DNA from: Acaudatibacter sp050729515 | GTDB taxonomy: Bacteria; Pseudomonadota; Alphaproteobacteria; Caulobacterales; Caulobacteraceae | DNA: 64,000 nucleotides | Direction: 5' to 3' | Assembly (NCBI GenBank): GCA_050729515.1 | Contig: JBOHLG010000008.1 | Span: forward strand, 1-64,000 | Part shown: positions 16,328 through 26,055 of the stretch, one piece after another | Layout: the number at the start of each line of letters is the position of its first letter | Numbering within the stretch: position 1 is the stretch's first letter | Translations under genes and position numbers: made by a program | The notes under the pieces: model-generated | Told to the model about the DNA's origin: nothing | The model's input: the letters and a program-made list of their open reading frames with translations, nothing else | The model's database searches: none

Positions 16328-18181
16328 ATGGCCACAGGCGGCCTGATCGGCGGCGAGGGACGAAGCGGGTCGAAGAGGGCCCCCGACATGGGGTGGTCCG
16401 CAGACAGCCGGGAGATCAAGAACGCCCGCCTGATCATCCTGGCCGCCCTGCTCCTTCTGGCGGTCTACACCGGGCTCATTCTCCATTGGCTGGCGGCGGA
16501 AGGTAAGGGTCGCGACCTCGTCGTCGTCATCGTGCCGCTCTTCTGCGCCTGCGCGCTCGGCGTCCTTCTGGTGCTCCAGGATCGCCGAACCGACCGGGTC
16601 AGGCGCGCCTTCGTCAACGCCGAGAGCCGGTTCCGCGGCGCGGTCGAAGCGGCCCGCTGCGGCCTGTGGGAATGGGCCCTGGACACCGACGAGCTGCACA
16701 TGAGCGAGGTGATGGGGGCGATGATGGGCTGGGGCGGGGCCGGAATGGTCTCCGGCCAGGCGGCTCTGGCCAACATCGCCATCGAGCACCAGCCCCTGGT
16801 CCGCAAGGCGCTGGAAGCCGCCGCCAGGCAGGGCGCCTTCGATGTCTCGTTCCGCGTTGTTCCCCCCACGACAGGGGTCGCGCGGTGGATCGACGCCCGC
16901 GGCAAGGGTGTCGCGCCGGCCGAGACGGGGCTCTTCAGCCGCATCATCGGGGTGGCCCTCGACGTCACTGACGAGCGAATGGCGCAGGTCCGCGCCGAGT
17001 CCGCCGAGCGACGCCTCAGGGACGCCATCGACAGCGTTCCGGAGGCCTTCGTGCTCTTCGACCGTCAGGGCCGTCTGCTGCAGTGCAATGAGACCTTCCG
17101 CGACTTCTTCGCGGTCGAGGCCAGGGCCCTCAAGCCCGGGGCCCGCCGCGATCTGGTGGATCACTGCATGTCGCTCGCCATCCGGGCCGAGACAACCGAC
17201 CCCAGCGCCCAGGACGAAGAATCGCGGGAAGTCGAGCTCAACGACGGGCGCTGGGTGCAGATCGCCGAGCGGCGCACCAGTGAGGGCGGCGCGGTGATCA
17301 CCGCCGCCGACATTTCGGTCGTGAAGGCCCAGGAGGAGGTCAGGCGCCTCAACGAGGAGAAGTTGGAACGGCTGGTGGAGAGCCTTCAGGCCGCCCAGCG
17401 CGAGGCGGTCGAACTCAATGACAAATACGTCGTCGAGAAGATGCGCGCCGAAGAGGCCAATCAGGCCAAGAGCGAGTTCCTGGCCAACATGAGCCATGAG
17501 CTGAGGACCCCGCTCAACGCCATCAACGGGTTTTCCGAGATCATGGTCGGCGAGCTCTTCGGGTCGCTGGGCGATCCCCGCTACGCCCAGTATGCCCGCG
17601 ACATCCTCGCCTCCGGCGAGCATCTCCTGGCCCTGATCAACGATGTCCTCGACATGGCCAAGATCGAGGCCGGCAAGCTCAGCCTCGAGTTGCGTCCGCT
17701 TTCGCTCGAGGAGGCGGCGCTCGACGCGGTCGCTCTGGTGCGCCATCGCGCCGAAACCGCGGCCCTTTGCCTGGAGATCGATTTTCCGCCGCTGCCACTG
17801 GTCGCCGCCGATCCGAGGGCCATCAAGCAGGTTCTCCTCAATCTGCTTTCCAACGCCATCAAGTTCACGCCGCGGGGTGGAAGGGTGCGCCTCACCGCAT
17901 CTTTGCAGCACATGGGCGAAAACGAAGCGGTCGCGGTGAGCGTGACCGACACCGGCATCGGCGTTGCGCCGGAGGATCTTCCTCGCCTGATGAAGCCCTT
18001 CGAGCAGGCCGGCGATGCTCAGGCGCGCGGCGAGGGGACCGGCCTGGGCCTCGCCCTCTGCAAGTCCCTGGTCGAGATCCATGGCGGAAACCTCGAGCTG
18101 CAGAGCCGGCCCGGCGAAGGCCTCACGGCCCGGTTCGTCCTTCCCACGCGCAGGAAGTCGGGGACCAGCGTCGCCGCCTGA
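16328..18181 (+). CDS. pleC: PleC-like sensor histidine kinase/phosphatase
   Basis: About 617 residues. Two membrane helices (roughly residues 32-80) enclose a very short periplasmic part. A PAS-like region follows (95-230), a second PAS (235-330), a coiled-coil linker, then the dimerisation domain with His390 in NMSHELRTPLNAINGFSEIM and the ATPase domain (NLLSNAIKFTPRGG, TGIG, GTGLGL). The H-box plus FGSLGDPRYAQYA extension is the PleC/DivJ/PdhS type, which acts on DivK and PleD at the cell pole. The longer GTG start at 16313 is possible. Compared with C. crescentus PleC (842 residues by memory) the periplasmic sensory region is reduced, so orthology is likely but not proven. Confidence 0.75.
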   Translation: MATGGLIGGEGRSGSKRAPDMGWSADSREIKNARLIILAALLLLAVYTGLILHWLAAEGKGRDLVVVIVPLFCACALGVLLVLQDRRTDRVRRAFVNAESRFRGAVEAARCGLWEWALDTDELHMSEVMGAMMGWGGAGMVSGQAALANIAIEHQPLVRKALEAAARQGAFDVSFRVVPPTTGVARWIDARGKGVAPAETGLFSRIIGVALDVTDERMAQVRAESAERRLRDAIDSVPEAFVLFDRQGRLLQCNETFRDFFAVEARALKPGARRDLVDHCMSLAIRAETTDPSAQDEESREVELNDGRWVQIAERRTSEGGAVITAADISVVKAQEEVRRLNEEKLERLVESLQAAQREAVELNDKYVVEKMRAEEANQAKSEFLANMSHELRTPLNAINGFSEIMVGELFGSLGDPRYAQYARDILASGEHLLALINDVLDMAKIEAGKLSLELRPLSLEEAALDAVALVRHRAETAALCLEIDFPPLPLVAADPRAIKQVLLNLLSNAIKFTPRGGRVRLTASLQHMGENEAVAVSVTDTGIGVAPEDLPRLMKPFEQAGDAQARGEGTGLGLALCKSLVEIHGGNLELQSRPGEGLTARFVLPTRRKSGTSVAA

Positions 18182-18197
18182 ACGGCCGGTTTTCAAC

Positions 18198-18764
18198 TCA
18201 GCCGCTGGGCGGCCCTCGGCTTGGCTGGAATGGGCGGCATGGCCCGTCCGATAGCGCCGGCGAAGTCGACGACCGCCTCTTCGACTTCGGCTCGAGGCTC
18301 ACGCCCATCGCCTCGGCGGCCAGGTTCCCGGAGAGGCCCTCGCCGTAAAAAAGGGCGATAGCCTCCCTCTGGCGCGGCGGCAGCGCGAGGAATTCGGCGC
18401 GGATGATCCGCGCCATCTGGAGGCTCTCGAGGGCCGATTCCTGAGTGGGCGTAGGATCGGCCCGGTCCGGCGGATCGGCCGTGACGATCTCGCGCCGACG
18501 GCGCAATCGGTCGTGGCAGAGGTTGAGTGCCACCCGGTAGAGCCAGGTATCCAGCTTGGCGGCGCCCGGGCGCCATCGCGCCGCCTGCCGCCACAGCTGC
18601 AAGAACGTCTACTGGGCCACGTCCTCGGCTTCGGCTTCCTCGCCCAGCATCCGCCGCGACAGACGGAGGATCGGCGAAAGTTTCCGCGCCACGAGTTCGC
18701 GAACCGCCGCGCCGTCGCCATCGCCGACCCGCCTCATCAGTTCGGAGTCCGGATCCGCGCTCAA
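18198..18764 (-). pseudogene. ECF sigma factor, disrupted by an in-frame TAG
   Basis: Read in one frame from about 18764 the translation gives region 2 of an ECF sigma factor (DSELMRRVGDGDGAAVRELV, then LSRRMLGEEAEAEDVAQ), a TAG stop at 18609-18611, then in the same frame TFLQLWRQAARW, YRVALNLCHDRLRRRR and region 4 (LPPRQREAIALFYGEGLSG, AAEAMGVSLE). The stop replaces the Glu normally seen in DVAQETFL, a single GAG to TAG change. After GVSLE the expected end of region 4 (typically AVESLLxRARR) is lost too. The gene therefore looks dead unless TAG is suppressed. It lies just downstream of glnE and convergent with the PleC-like gene; no anti-sigma partner is nearby. Confidence 0.85.
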
Positions 18765-18910
18765 GCTCCGCCTCGCCCCCTCGCCGAAGACCCGAACTCC
18801 TCCCACGACCGGAGGGGCCCCCGCTCCCCGCCGATTTCGATTGCGTCTGGCCCATGGCTTCCCGTCGCGCCGGTCTCGGCCGTTCCTGGAGTTGAACGGA
18901 TCGGGCCGCC

Positions 18911-21811
18911 TCATCCGTCGCCCGCGTCGGAAACGAGCGTGCAAAAGGCGCGGTGCGCTCTCGCGCGGGCCACCTTGAGACGCGGCCTGAGGGCGGCAAA
19001 TCCCCTCGCGCCCGCCGCCCTGGCGAGAGCGGCGCGGAAGGCGGCCGGTTCGCCAGCCGGATCCGCGTCCTCCCCGAGCGCGGCGCGCAGAAGCTGGGAG
19101 AGGTCCTGCTGCATCCGCCAGGCGCTGAGAACGTCATCGAGGAAGGGCCGCGTGAGGCCTGGGACGGCGGAGAGCGCCGCGAGCGCACTTCCGGTGTTCG
19201 GATCGAGAGGACCGCCGGCCGGCGCATGGATGAGCTGGAGGAGCTGGGCGGCGAACTCGATCTCCACCAGGGCGCCGTCGGAGAGCTTCATGTCCCAGAA
19301 GCCCGAGGAGGGCCGCTCGCGGCGCAGCAGCTCGCGCATGGCCAGGACTTCGCCGGCGATGAACGACGCTTCGCGAGGCCGACGAAGAGCCGTCTCGATC
19401 GCTCCTTTCGCCTCCTCTTCGAAAGCCGCCGAGCTCGCCCAGACCACCCGGGAGCGGGTCATCGCCATGAGCTCCCATATCTCCGCCTCGCCGGCGTAGT
19501 AGGATTCGAAAGCGGGGAAGCTCACCGCAACCGGCCCCTTGGTCCCCGAAGGACGCAGCTGCAGATCGGTCTCATAGAGTCCGCCCTCGGCGGTCGGGGC
19601 GGAGAGGGCCGCGACCAGCCTCTGGGTGAAGCGGGCGTAGAAGGTCTCCGGGCTCCATCCCTTCGTCGCGGACACCGCCTCCGGGTTCGAGGCGCGATAG
19701 AGCGTCATGAGATCGATATCGGAGGAGGCGGTCATTTCCCTGGCGCCGCAGGTGCCGAGCGCGATCACCGCGACTCCCCCATCGAGCTTCCCGGCGGTCC
19801 GCTCGGTCTCGAGGAGGGCGGCTTTCGACAGCGCCGCGATGATGGCCTCCGCGAGGTCCGAATAGGCGTGGGCGGCGGCCCCGGGGCTCGCCAGGGCGCC
19901 CAGGAGGTGGATCGCGATCCGCAGCGCCTCCTCGCGATGGACGCGCCTGGCGCGATTCATCGCCTCTTCGAAGTGGTCAGGCCCGCAAAGCCGCGGCGCG
20001 ATCGACCCGATGCCGGAGAGATCCTCGAAGAAGGCCGGGTCGACCAGGGCGTCCAAGGCGGCTGGTCGGCGGGCGAGGCCAAGAGCGAGGCGGGGGGCGA
20101 ACGCCATCGCCTTGACCACCAGGCTGAGGAGCTTGGGTTGAGCCAGGAACATCGCTAGGGCCTGGGTTCCTGGCGAGAGCGCGCCAAGGAAGATGCTGGC
20201 CCGCTCAAAGGCCGCGTCGGGCGCTCCCGAAGCGGCGGCCGCGTCCAGCAGCCGCGGGACCAGGCGCGTCAGTCGTTCGCGGCCCCGTTCGCTGCGGGCG
20301 GCCGGAAGGCCCCCGTGGTGCCAGGCGCGGACCGCCTCGGCGACCTTGGCGGGCTCGCCAAATCCCATTCGGGCGAGGGTGGCGAGGGTCTCCGGATCAT
20401 CTTCGACCCCGGTGAAGACGAGACTTCCAAATCGCGAGGAAAGCGCCTCCTCCCCGGCAAACAGCTCTCCGAAGCGGGCGTTCACTCTCTTGAGGAGGGC
20501 GCTGATCGCGGCATCGAAGCCCTTGAGGTTCGAGGCTCCGGAAAGCGCCGCAACCCTCCGACGCTCGGCGTCGGCCTCGGGAAGCCGGTGGGTCTGCTCG
20601 TCGTTCACCATCTGGATTCGGTGCTCCAGATTACGCAGGCGCGTGTAGGCCTCGGCGAGTTCGGCGGCGACCTCCGCGCCGACGTGGCCCTCCCTGGCGA
20701 GCGCCCCCAGCGCCTCGAGCGTGGGCGCGGCTCGCAGGGCCGGTCGCCGGCCGCCGAGGATGAGCTGCTGGGTCTGGACCCAGAACTCGATCTCGCGGAT
20801 GCCGCCGCGGCCGAGCTTGATGTCGGCGCCGCGCGCCGAGAGCCTCTCGTCGACCTTGTGGGCGTGGATCTGACGCTTGATCGAGTGGATGTCGGCGATC
20901 GCGTCGTAATCGAGGTTGCGACGCCAGACGAAGGGGTCGAGGGCGGCGAGGAATTTCCGCGCGCGGCCGAGGTCGCCGGCGATCGCTCTGGCCTTGATGA
21001 AGGCGGCGCGTTCCCAGTTCTGGCCGACGCTTTCGTAGTAATCAAGGGCGGCGGCTACCGGCGCGGCGGTGGGCGTCGTCGCCGGATCGGGCCTCAGCCG
21101 AAGATCGACCCTGAAGACATACCCCTCCGCCGTCCTGCGTCTCAGCAGATCGGCCATCCTCTCCACGAAGCGGACGGCGAACCGCTCGGGCTCGCGACCC
21201 GCCGCCAGGGGAAGCGCGGAGGGCTCGTAGAAGACCGAAATGTCGATGTCGCTCGAATAGTTGAGCTCGGAGGCGCCGAGTTTGCCCATGGCGATCACGA
21301 AGAGGCCGGGAAGCGGACCCGCCTCGCCCCCGCCGATCGCGGTAGTGAGGCCGTCTTGGAAGGCGTTGCGGGCGCAAATCGCCAGGGCCGCCTGAACGGC
21401 CGCCTCGGCGAATGCGGAGAGCGCGAAGGTGGTCTCCTTCAGCCCCCAGGCGCCGCAGAGGTCGGCGAGGGCTGCGGCCAGATGAAGTTCCGACTTGAGG
21501 CCGCGCAGGCGCTTTGCGGCTTCCTCCGGCGCCGCCTCAGGGAGCGCGCGGGTTTGCGAGATGATCTCCGCCAAGCGCGCCTGCGGCGCCTGGGCCAGAG
21601 CCTTGGCCAGTTCCTCCGGCCGCCGCACCGCGAGCCCGCGAAGGTAGGGCGACGCCGAGACGATCGGTTGAAGGAGCGGCCAGGCCGAGCGGAAAGCCGC
21701 CTCCCATCCCGCGGCGAGGGCGATCGGCTCCAGGATCTCGCGCGCTTGGTCGGCCGCCCGACCATCGAGGACCGGACCGAATGGCCGGAGACCTTCGAAC
21801 CACGCCGCCAT
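18911..21811 (-). CDS. glnE: glutamine synthetase adenylyltransferase/deadenylylase
   Basis: 966 residues. The bifunctional enzyme adds and removes AMP on glutamine synthetase in response to nitrogen status, guided by PII proteins. The two nucleotidyltransferase domains are visible: GKLGASELNYSSDIDISVFY around residue 175 (deadenylylase half) and LGTCGAREMTASSDIDLMTL around residue 690 (adenylylating half); each contains the metal-binding D-x-D pair. Length is typical (about 950-980). The start ATG at 21811 lies 4 bases after the stop of the upstream kinase gene, so it is the last intact gene of a degP-regulator-kinase-glnE transcript. Confidence 0.93.
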   Translation of the reverse strand: MAAWFEGLRPFGPVLDGRAADQAREILEPIALAAGWEAAFRSAWPLLQPIVSASPYLRGLAVRRPEELAKALAQAPQARLAEIISQTRALPEAAPEEAAKRLRGLKSELHLAAALADLCGAWGLKETTFALSAFAEAAVQAALAICARNAFQDGLTTAIGGGEAGPLPGLFVIAMGKLGASELNYSSDIDISVFYEPSALPLAAGREPERFAVRFVERMADLLRRRTAEGYVFRVDLRLRPDPATTPTAAPVAAALDYYESVGQNWERAAFIKARAIAGDLGRARKFLAALDPFVWRRNLDYDAIADIHSIKRQIHAHKVDERLSARGADIKLGRGGIREIEFWVQTQQLILGGRRPALRAAPTLEALGALAREGHVGAEVAAELAEAYTRLRNLEHRIQMVNDEQTHRLPEADAERRRVAALSGASNLKGFDAAISALLKRVNARFGELFAGEEALSSRFGSLVFTGVEDDPETLATLARMGFGEPAKVAEAVRAWHHGGLPAARSERGRERLTRLVPRLLDAAAASGAPDAAFERASIFLGALSPGTQALAMFLAQPKLLSLVVKAMAFAPRLALGLARRPAALDALVDPAFFEDLSGIGSIAPRLCGPDHFEEAMNRARRVHREEALRIAIHLLGALASPGAAAHAYSDLAEAIIAALSKAALLETERTAGKLDGGVAVIALGTCGAREMTASSDIDLMTLYRASNPEAVSATKGWSPETFYARFTQRLVAALSAPTAEGGLYETDLQLRPSGTKGPVAVSFPAFESYYAGEAEIWELMAMTRSRVVWASSAAFEEEAKGAIETALRRPREASFIAGEVLAMRELLRRERPSSGFWDMKLSDGALVEIEFAAQLLQLIHAPAGGPLDPNTGSALAALSAVPGLTRPFLDDVLSAWRMQQDLSQLLRAALGEDADPAGEPAAFRAALARAAGARGFAALRPRLKVARARAHRAFCTLVSDAGDG

Positions 21812-21815
21812 GGCT

Positions 21816-23219
21816 TCAGCCCGACTTGGGAAGCACCAGGGCGACCCTGAGCCCCGGGCCGCCGCCGTCGAGGGAGCCAGGTCCTTCGTCTAGCTCGAGC
21901 TGTCCGCGGTGGGCCGATGCGACCGCCGCCACGAGGGCGAGGCCCAGACCCGCGCCGGGCTGGTTGCGGCTGTTCTCGAGCCGCACGAAGCGGGCGATGA
22001 CTCGGGGCCGGTCGGCGGCCGCTACGCCGGGGCCGGTGTCGGTCACCGCCAGCTCGACATCGCCGCTGGCTCGCCTTCGAACCCTCAGCATGATCGCGCC
22101 GCCCGAGGGCGTGTACTTGACGGCGTTGTCCAGGATGTTGGCGAGCGCCTGGGCGATGAACTCGCGGTTCCCCGAAACGGTCAGTCCGTCGGCGAGTTCG
22201 GAGCGGAAATCGAGCCCTTTTTCCTGGCACAGCGGCTCGTAGAGCTCGGCGATGTCGCGGGCGAGATGCGCGGGGTCGAATAGCACGCGGTCGGGCGCCT
22301 CGCCGGCCGCCTCCAGCCGGCCGATAGCGAGGACGGTGGTGAACGTCGAGAGAATGGCGTCGGCATCCTCCAGCGCCTGGTGCAAGGCGCGCGTGGCGTC
22401 GGTGCGGCCCGCCTCCACCTCGACGAGCGCTGCCTCCAGCCGGGCGCGAAGCCGGGTGAGCGGCGATCGAAGATCGTGGGCGATGGCGTCGCCGGCGTGA
22501 CGTAGCCCCGAAATTGAACGCTCGAGTCTCGCCAGCATGTCGTTGAGCCCGGAGGCGAGCTCGTCGTACTCGTCTCCGGCCCCCCGCACCGGGGCGCGAG
22601 CGTGGAGATCACCTCCCCGGGCGGCGTCGATCACATTGGTCAAGCCGGCCATGCTTCGGCTGACGTTTCGGCTGACGAGGACGCCGCCGGCAAGACCCAG
22701 AACCATGATGAGGGCGCCCGCGCCCCACAGGGAGCGCAGAATGCGCACGACCACGAACTGGTAGCCGCTCATGTCCACCGCGACGAGGAGATGCTCGCCG
22801 TCGGCGAACCCGACCTCCAGGCCGCGGGCCGAATCTTTGACGATGCCGCCCTTGGGGTCACGGTCGGTGATCTCGAAGCTCGTCCAGTCTTTGCCGGTGA
22901 GGCGACCGCGCACCGGCGAGGCCCCGAGCGAGCCGGAGATCGGCTTTCCTTGCGGCGAGATCAGCAGGTAGAGGAATTTCGAATTGTCCGGGGCGCGCTC
23001 GATCACCGCCTCGTTGAGCGCCACCGCGCCCCCCTGCCGCCAGACCGCCTCGAGGGCGCCGGCCTCCTTGAGGATCGCCGAATCGACCTGCTGGGTCACT
23101 TCACCGATGGTGGCGACATAGATGTAGGCGAGAAACGCGCTCGAAGAGGCGGCGAAGAGGGCCAGAAATAGCAGCGTCAGCCGAAACGGCGTGGTGCGAA
23201 GGATGCGCGGAAGGCGCAC
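21816..23219 (-). CDS. membrane sensor histidine kinase (partner of 23228 regulator)
   Basis: About 467 residues: transmembrane helix at 13-33, a periplasmic domain of about 125 residues, second helix at 160-183, HAMP (190-240), dimerisation domain with His248 in AIAHDLRSPLTRLRARLE, and an ATPase domain (NILDNAVKYTPSGG, DTGPGV, GAGLGLALV). This is the OmpR-partner type of kinase. A GTG at 23219 is chosen as start because it lies 8 bases after the regulator's stop and directly before the first helix; the frame itself is open up to 23363 inside the regulator. The stimulus is unknown. Linkage to a DegP protease suggests envelope stress. Confidence 0.88.
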   Translation of the reverse strand: MRLPRILRTTPFRLTLLFLALFAASSSAFLAYIYVATIGEVTQQVDSAILKEAGALEAVWRQGGAVALNEAVIERAPDNSKFLYLLISPQGKPISGSLGASPVRGRLTGKDWTSFEITDRDPKGGIVKDSARGLEVGFADGEHLLVAVDMSGYQFVVVRILRSLWGAGALIMVLGLAGGVLVSRNVSRSMAGLTNVIDAARGGDLHARAPVRGAGDEYDELASGLNDMLARLERSISGLRHAGDAIAHDLRSPLTRLRARLEAALVEVEAGRTDATRALHQALEDADAILSTFTTVLAIGRLEAAGEAPDRVLFDPAHLARDIAELYEPLCQEKGLDFRSELADGLTVSGNREFIAQALANILDNAVKYTPSGGAIMLRVRRRASGDVELAVTDTGPGVAAADRPRVIARFVRLENSRNQPGAGLGLALVAAVASAHRGQLELDEGPGSLDGGGPGLRVALVLPKSG

Positions 23220-23227
23220 CTGGCCGC

Positions 23228-23899
23228 TCAGGCCTCTAGTCGATAGCCGGCTCCGCGCACCGTCTGCAGCATGGCTTTGTCGAACCCTTTGTCGATCTTC
23301 GACCTCAGGCGGGAGATGTGGACGTCGATGACGTTGGTTTGCGGGTCGAAGTGATAGTCCCATACCTTTTCCAGCAGCATGGTCCTGGTGACCGATTGTC
23401 CGGCGTGCCGCATGAGGAATTCGAGCAGCTGGAATTCACGCGGCTGGAGATCGATTTCGCGACCGGCTCGGCGAACTTCGCGGCCGAGCAGATCCATCTC
23501 GAGCTCGCCGACCTTGAGGAGCGTCTGGACCGAGCCGGTCTCGCGTCGCCGGGCGAGGGCTTCGACCCGCGCAATGAGTTCGGCCAGGGCGTAGGGCTTG
23601 ACGAGATAGTCGTCGCCTCCGGCCTTGAGACCGCTCACGCGGTCAGGGATCTCGCCGAGCGCCGAGAGGAAGAGGACTGGGGTCTGGTCGCCGCGGCCGC
23701 GCAGCTGCTCCACCATGGCCACCCCATCCAGGCGCGGCATCATGCGGTCGACGATCATCACATCGAAACGGTCGCGGTCGGCGACCGCCAGCCCCTCGAG
23801 CCCGTCGGCCGCCAAGGCGCATTCATGGCCGGCTTCGGCGACGCCCCTCGCCATCGCCTCGGCCGCCTCGATGTCGTCCTCGACGATCAGGAGCCGCAT
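23228..23899 (-). CDS. OmpR-family response regulator
   Basis: 223 residues. Receiver domain residues 1-118 with the acidic pocket EDD (7-9), phospho-acceptor Asp51 in MIVDRMMP, and Lys101 in DDYLVKPY. C-terminal winged-helix domain residues 125-223 (LQPREFQLLEFLMRHAGQ, TNVIDVHISRLRSKID, TVRGAGYRLE). It binds DNA on phosphorylation by the kinase encoded 8 bp downstream. degP ends 20 bp upstream of its start, so protease, regulator and kinase form one operon, in which the regulator may control its own protease gene. Confidence 0.92.
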   Translation of the reverse strand: MRLLIVEDDIEAAEAMARGVAEAGHECALAADGLEGLAVADRDRFDVMIVDRMMPRLDGVAMVEQLRGRGDQTPVLFLSALGEIPDRVSGLKAGGDDYLVKPYALAELIARVEALARRRETGSVQTLLKVGELEMDLLGREVRRAGREIDLQPREFQLLEFLMRHAGQSVTRTMLLEKVWDYHFDPQTNVIDVHISRLRSKIDKGFDKAMLQTVRGAGYRLEA

Positions 23900-23918
23900 G
23901 ATCCCCCCGGACCTCGCG

Positions 23919-25448
23919 TCAGCCGGCGATCTTGATGGGGACGAAGATTGTCCGTCCGGCGCGATCGACCGCGATGGGGATGCTGGTGCGGCCGTCCTTC
24001 TTCCACTGCGCCACGGCGGCCGAGACGTCTCCGGCCGAGGCTACCTGCCGGTCGCCGGCCCGCACGATGACATCGCCGCGCCGGAGCCCTTTTTCGCCGG
24101 CGTCGGAAGCGCTGGAGACCGAGTCAACGACCACGCCATGGACCTCATCGCCGATGCTGAATTCCTGGCGCGCCTGGGGGCTCAAAGGCGCCAGCGACAT
24201 GCCCAGGATGCGGGACTGTGGCGCTGCCTGCCGGGCGCCGCCCTCGCCGCCTTGTTGCTCCTCATCGCCTCCGAACCCGTTCTGAGCCAGGACCGCGTCG
24301 GAAGGACGGGTGCCGGACCGCACGTTGAGGCTCATTTCCTTGCCATCGCGGTAGAGCTGGAGATGGATGTTGTCGCCGGCGTGAGCCTTGGCGACTTCCC
24401 GGGTCATCTCGGTGGAGTCGGTGACGGGAGTTCCGTCGACCGATACCACGACATCTCCGGGCTGAAGGCCGGCCCTGGCCGCCGGTCCGCCCGGAACGAG
24501 CTCGGCCACCACCGCGCCCTTCCGGCCGGCGAGGCCGAAGGCGTTCGCCATCTCGTCGTTGAGGTTCTGGATCGTGGCGCCGAGATAGCCGCGGGTGATG
24601 GTGCGGCCTTCCATCAACTGGGTGGTGATCCGCTGGGCGACATCGGCGGGAATGTCGAAGCCGATGCCGACCGATCCTCCTGACGGAGAGAAGATGGCGG
24701 TGTTGACGCCGATCACCCGGCCGTAGATGTCGAAGGTCGGCCCACCGGAATTGCCGCGATTGATGGGGGCGTCGATCTGGATGTAGTCGACGAAGGTCTG
24801 GCCGATGTCGCGGCCGTTGGCCGAGACGATCCCCGCAGTCGCCGTGTCGCCCAGGCTGAAGGGGTTGCCCACCGCCAGCACCCAGTCTCCGACCCTGGGC
24901 CTGGCGCGATCTTCGAACTGGACGTAGGGGAAATCGTGGCCCTGGACCTTGATCACCGCTAGGTCGGTGTCCTCGTCATGACCGATCAAGGTGGCCGGAA
25001 GCTCCTTGCCGTCCTTGGTCACCACGGTGATCTTCTCGGCGTTTTCGATCACGTGGTTGTTGGTGACGATGTAGCCGTCCGGGGAAATGAAGAAGCCCGA
25101 ACCGGAGGAGAGTTGGGTTGGCGGCGGTCCCTGGTCCTGGTTCTGGCCGCGGGGGATGATCTCGAAGGGGAAGTTGAAGCCCGGCGCGCCCGGGATGATC
25201 TTGCCCATCGCATTGGAATCGGCCTTGGAGACCACATTCACCGAAACCACCGCCGGAGAGACCTTGGCGAAGATGTCGGCGAAGGACTGGGGCGCCCCCG
25301 GGGCCGGAGAAAAGTCCGCTTTCAGCAGGCCGGATGGAGTCTGGCCCGCCGGTCCGGCCGGACGCATGCCGATCCCCGCCATGGCGGCTACCGCCACCCC
25401 GGCTCCCGCCAGGGCGCCGACCAGGATGTGTGATTTATTGACGGCCAT
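23919..25448 (-). CDS. degP: DegP/HtrA-type periplasmic serine protease
   Basis: 509 residues. An N-terminal membrane anchor or signal (residues 7-27) precedes the trypsin-like domain with the triad His132 (TNNHVIEN), Asp162 (DEDTDLAVIKV) and Ser234 (NRGNSGGPTFD), then two PDZ domains (about 300-385 and 415-505). This is the Do/MucD layout of periplasmic quality-control proteases. The ATG at 25448 begins the basic-hydrophobic signal segment. It heads the operon degP-regulator-kinase-glnE. The 142 bp before it separate it from ccmH and may hold its promoter. Confidence 0.93.
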   Translation of the reverse strand: MAVNKSHILVGALAGAGVAVAAMAGIGMRPAGPAGQTPSGLLKADFSPAPGAPQSFADIFAKVSPAVVSVNVVSKADSNAMGKIIPGAPGFNFPFEIIPRGQNQDQGPPPTQLSSGSGFFISPDGYIVTNNHVIENAEKITVVTKDGKELPATLIGHDEDTDLAVIKVQGHDFPYVQFEDRARPRVGDWVLAVGNPFSLGDTATAGIVSANGRDIGQTFVDYIQIDAPINRGNSGGPTFDIYGRVIGVNTAIFSPSGGSVGIGFDIPADVAQRITTQLMEGRTITRGYLGATIQNLNDEMANAFGLAGRKGAVVAELVPGGPAARAGLQPGDVVVSVDGTPVTDSTEMTREVAKAHAGDNIHLQLYRDGKEMSLNVRSGTRPSDAVLAQNGFGGDEEQQGGEGGARQAAPQSRILGMSLAPLSPQARQEFSIGDEVHGVVVDSVSSASDAGEKGLRRGDVIVRAGDRQVASAGDVSAAVAQWKKDGRTSIPIAVDRAGRTIFVPIKIAG

Positions 25449-25590
25449 CTTCCTGCTTCCTGTACCCGCCTCGGATGTGGTGCCGGCGGCGATCCAATTC
25501 TAGCCTCGAGCCTTCGTCCGCGCGAGGTCCCAAGCCGTTCTCTGCCTTGAGCGCGCGGCCTTCTTGCAGCGGCTTTCGGGCGGCAAGGTG

Positions 25591-26055
25591 TCAAGACCCC
25601 GGTTCGATCCCGATCCGCTCAATCCGCGCTTCCTCCTCTTTGGTCAGTTCGTCTTCGCTCTCGCCTCGCTTGCGACGCGCGATGAGCAGGCCGACCCCGA
25701 GGGCGGCGGCGGCGAACGGGGCGCCCCAGAGCAGAGCGTTGGTGAGGGTGAACGGCGGTCTCAGCAGCACGAAAGGCCCGTATCGCGCCTCCATCCAGGC
25801 GCGGATCTGGCTATTGGTGCGGCCCTCGGCGACCTGCTGGCGCACGATGAGGCGAAGATCGCCGGCCAGCGGAGCGTTGGACTCGGCGATCGACTCCCCC
25901 TGGCAGACCAGGCAGCGGAACTCGCGGAAGAGGGACTCGGCCCTCGTCTCCTGGGCCGCGTTGGGCAGGCGATCGGCCGGGTCGCCCACCGGAGCGAGGC
26001 CTTGCGCCATGCACAGGATCGCCGCCAGCGCCGCGGCGAGACGCCCCTTGTTCAC
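25591..26055 (-). CDS. ccmH: cytochrome c maturation protein CcmH/CycL
   Basis: 154 residues. It has a signal peptide or N-terminal anchor (1-22) and the redox motif FRCLVCQGESIAESNAPLA (Cys48, Cys51) of CcmH, which reduces or holds apocytochrome c thiols for haem ligation. A C-terminal helix follows (about 107-128: ALLWGAPFAAAALGVGLLIA) with a basic, charged tail. The GTG start at 26055 overlaps the ccmF stop in a GTGA junction, so the two are translationally coupled. It is the single-domain, rhizobial CycL form, without the TPR part, which is encoded separately as ccmI. Confidence 0.92.
   Translation of the reverse strand: MNKGRLAAALAAILCMAQGLAPVGDPADRLPNAAQETRAESLFREFRCLVCQGESIAESNAPLAGDLRLIVRQQVAEGRTNSQIRAWMEARYGPFVLLRPPFTLTNALLWGAPFAAAALGVGLLIARRKRGESEDELTKEEEARIERIGIEPGS

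Noticed and set aside
16058..18196. 712-residue minus-strand frame
   Set aside because: Antisense to pepN's end and the PleC-like kinase, which show clear motifs in their own frame; no ribosome site or domain here.
20315..21850. 511-residue plus-strand frame
   Set aside because: Antisense shadow of glnE, whose two nucleotidyltransferase motifs are intact on the other strand.
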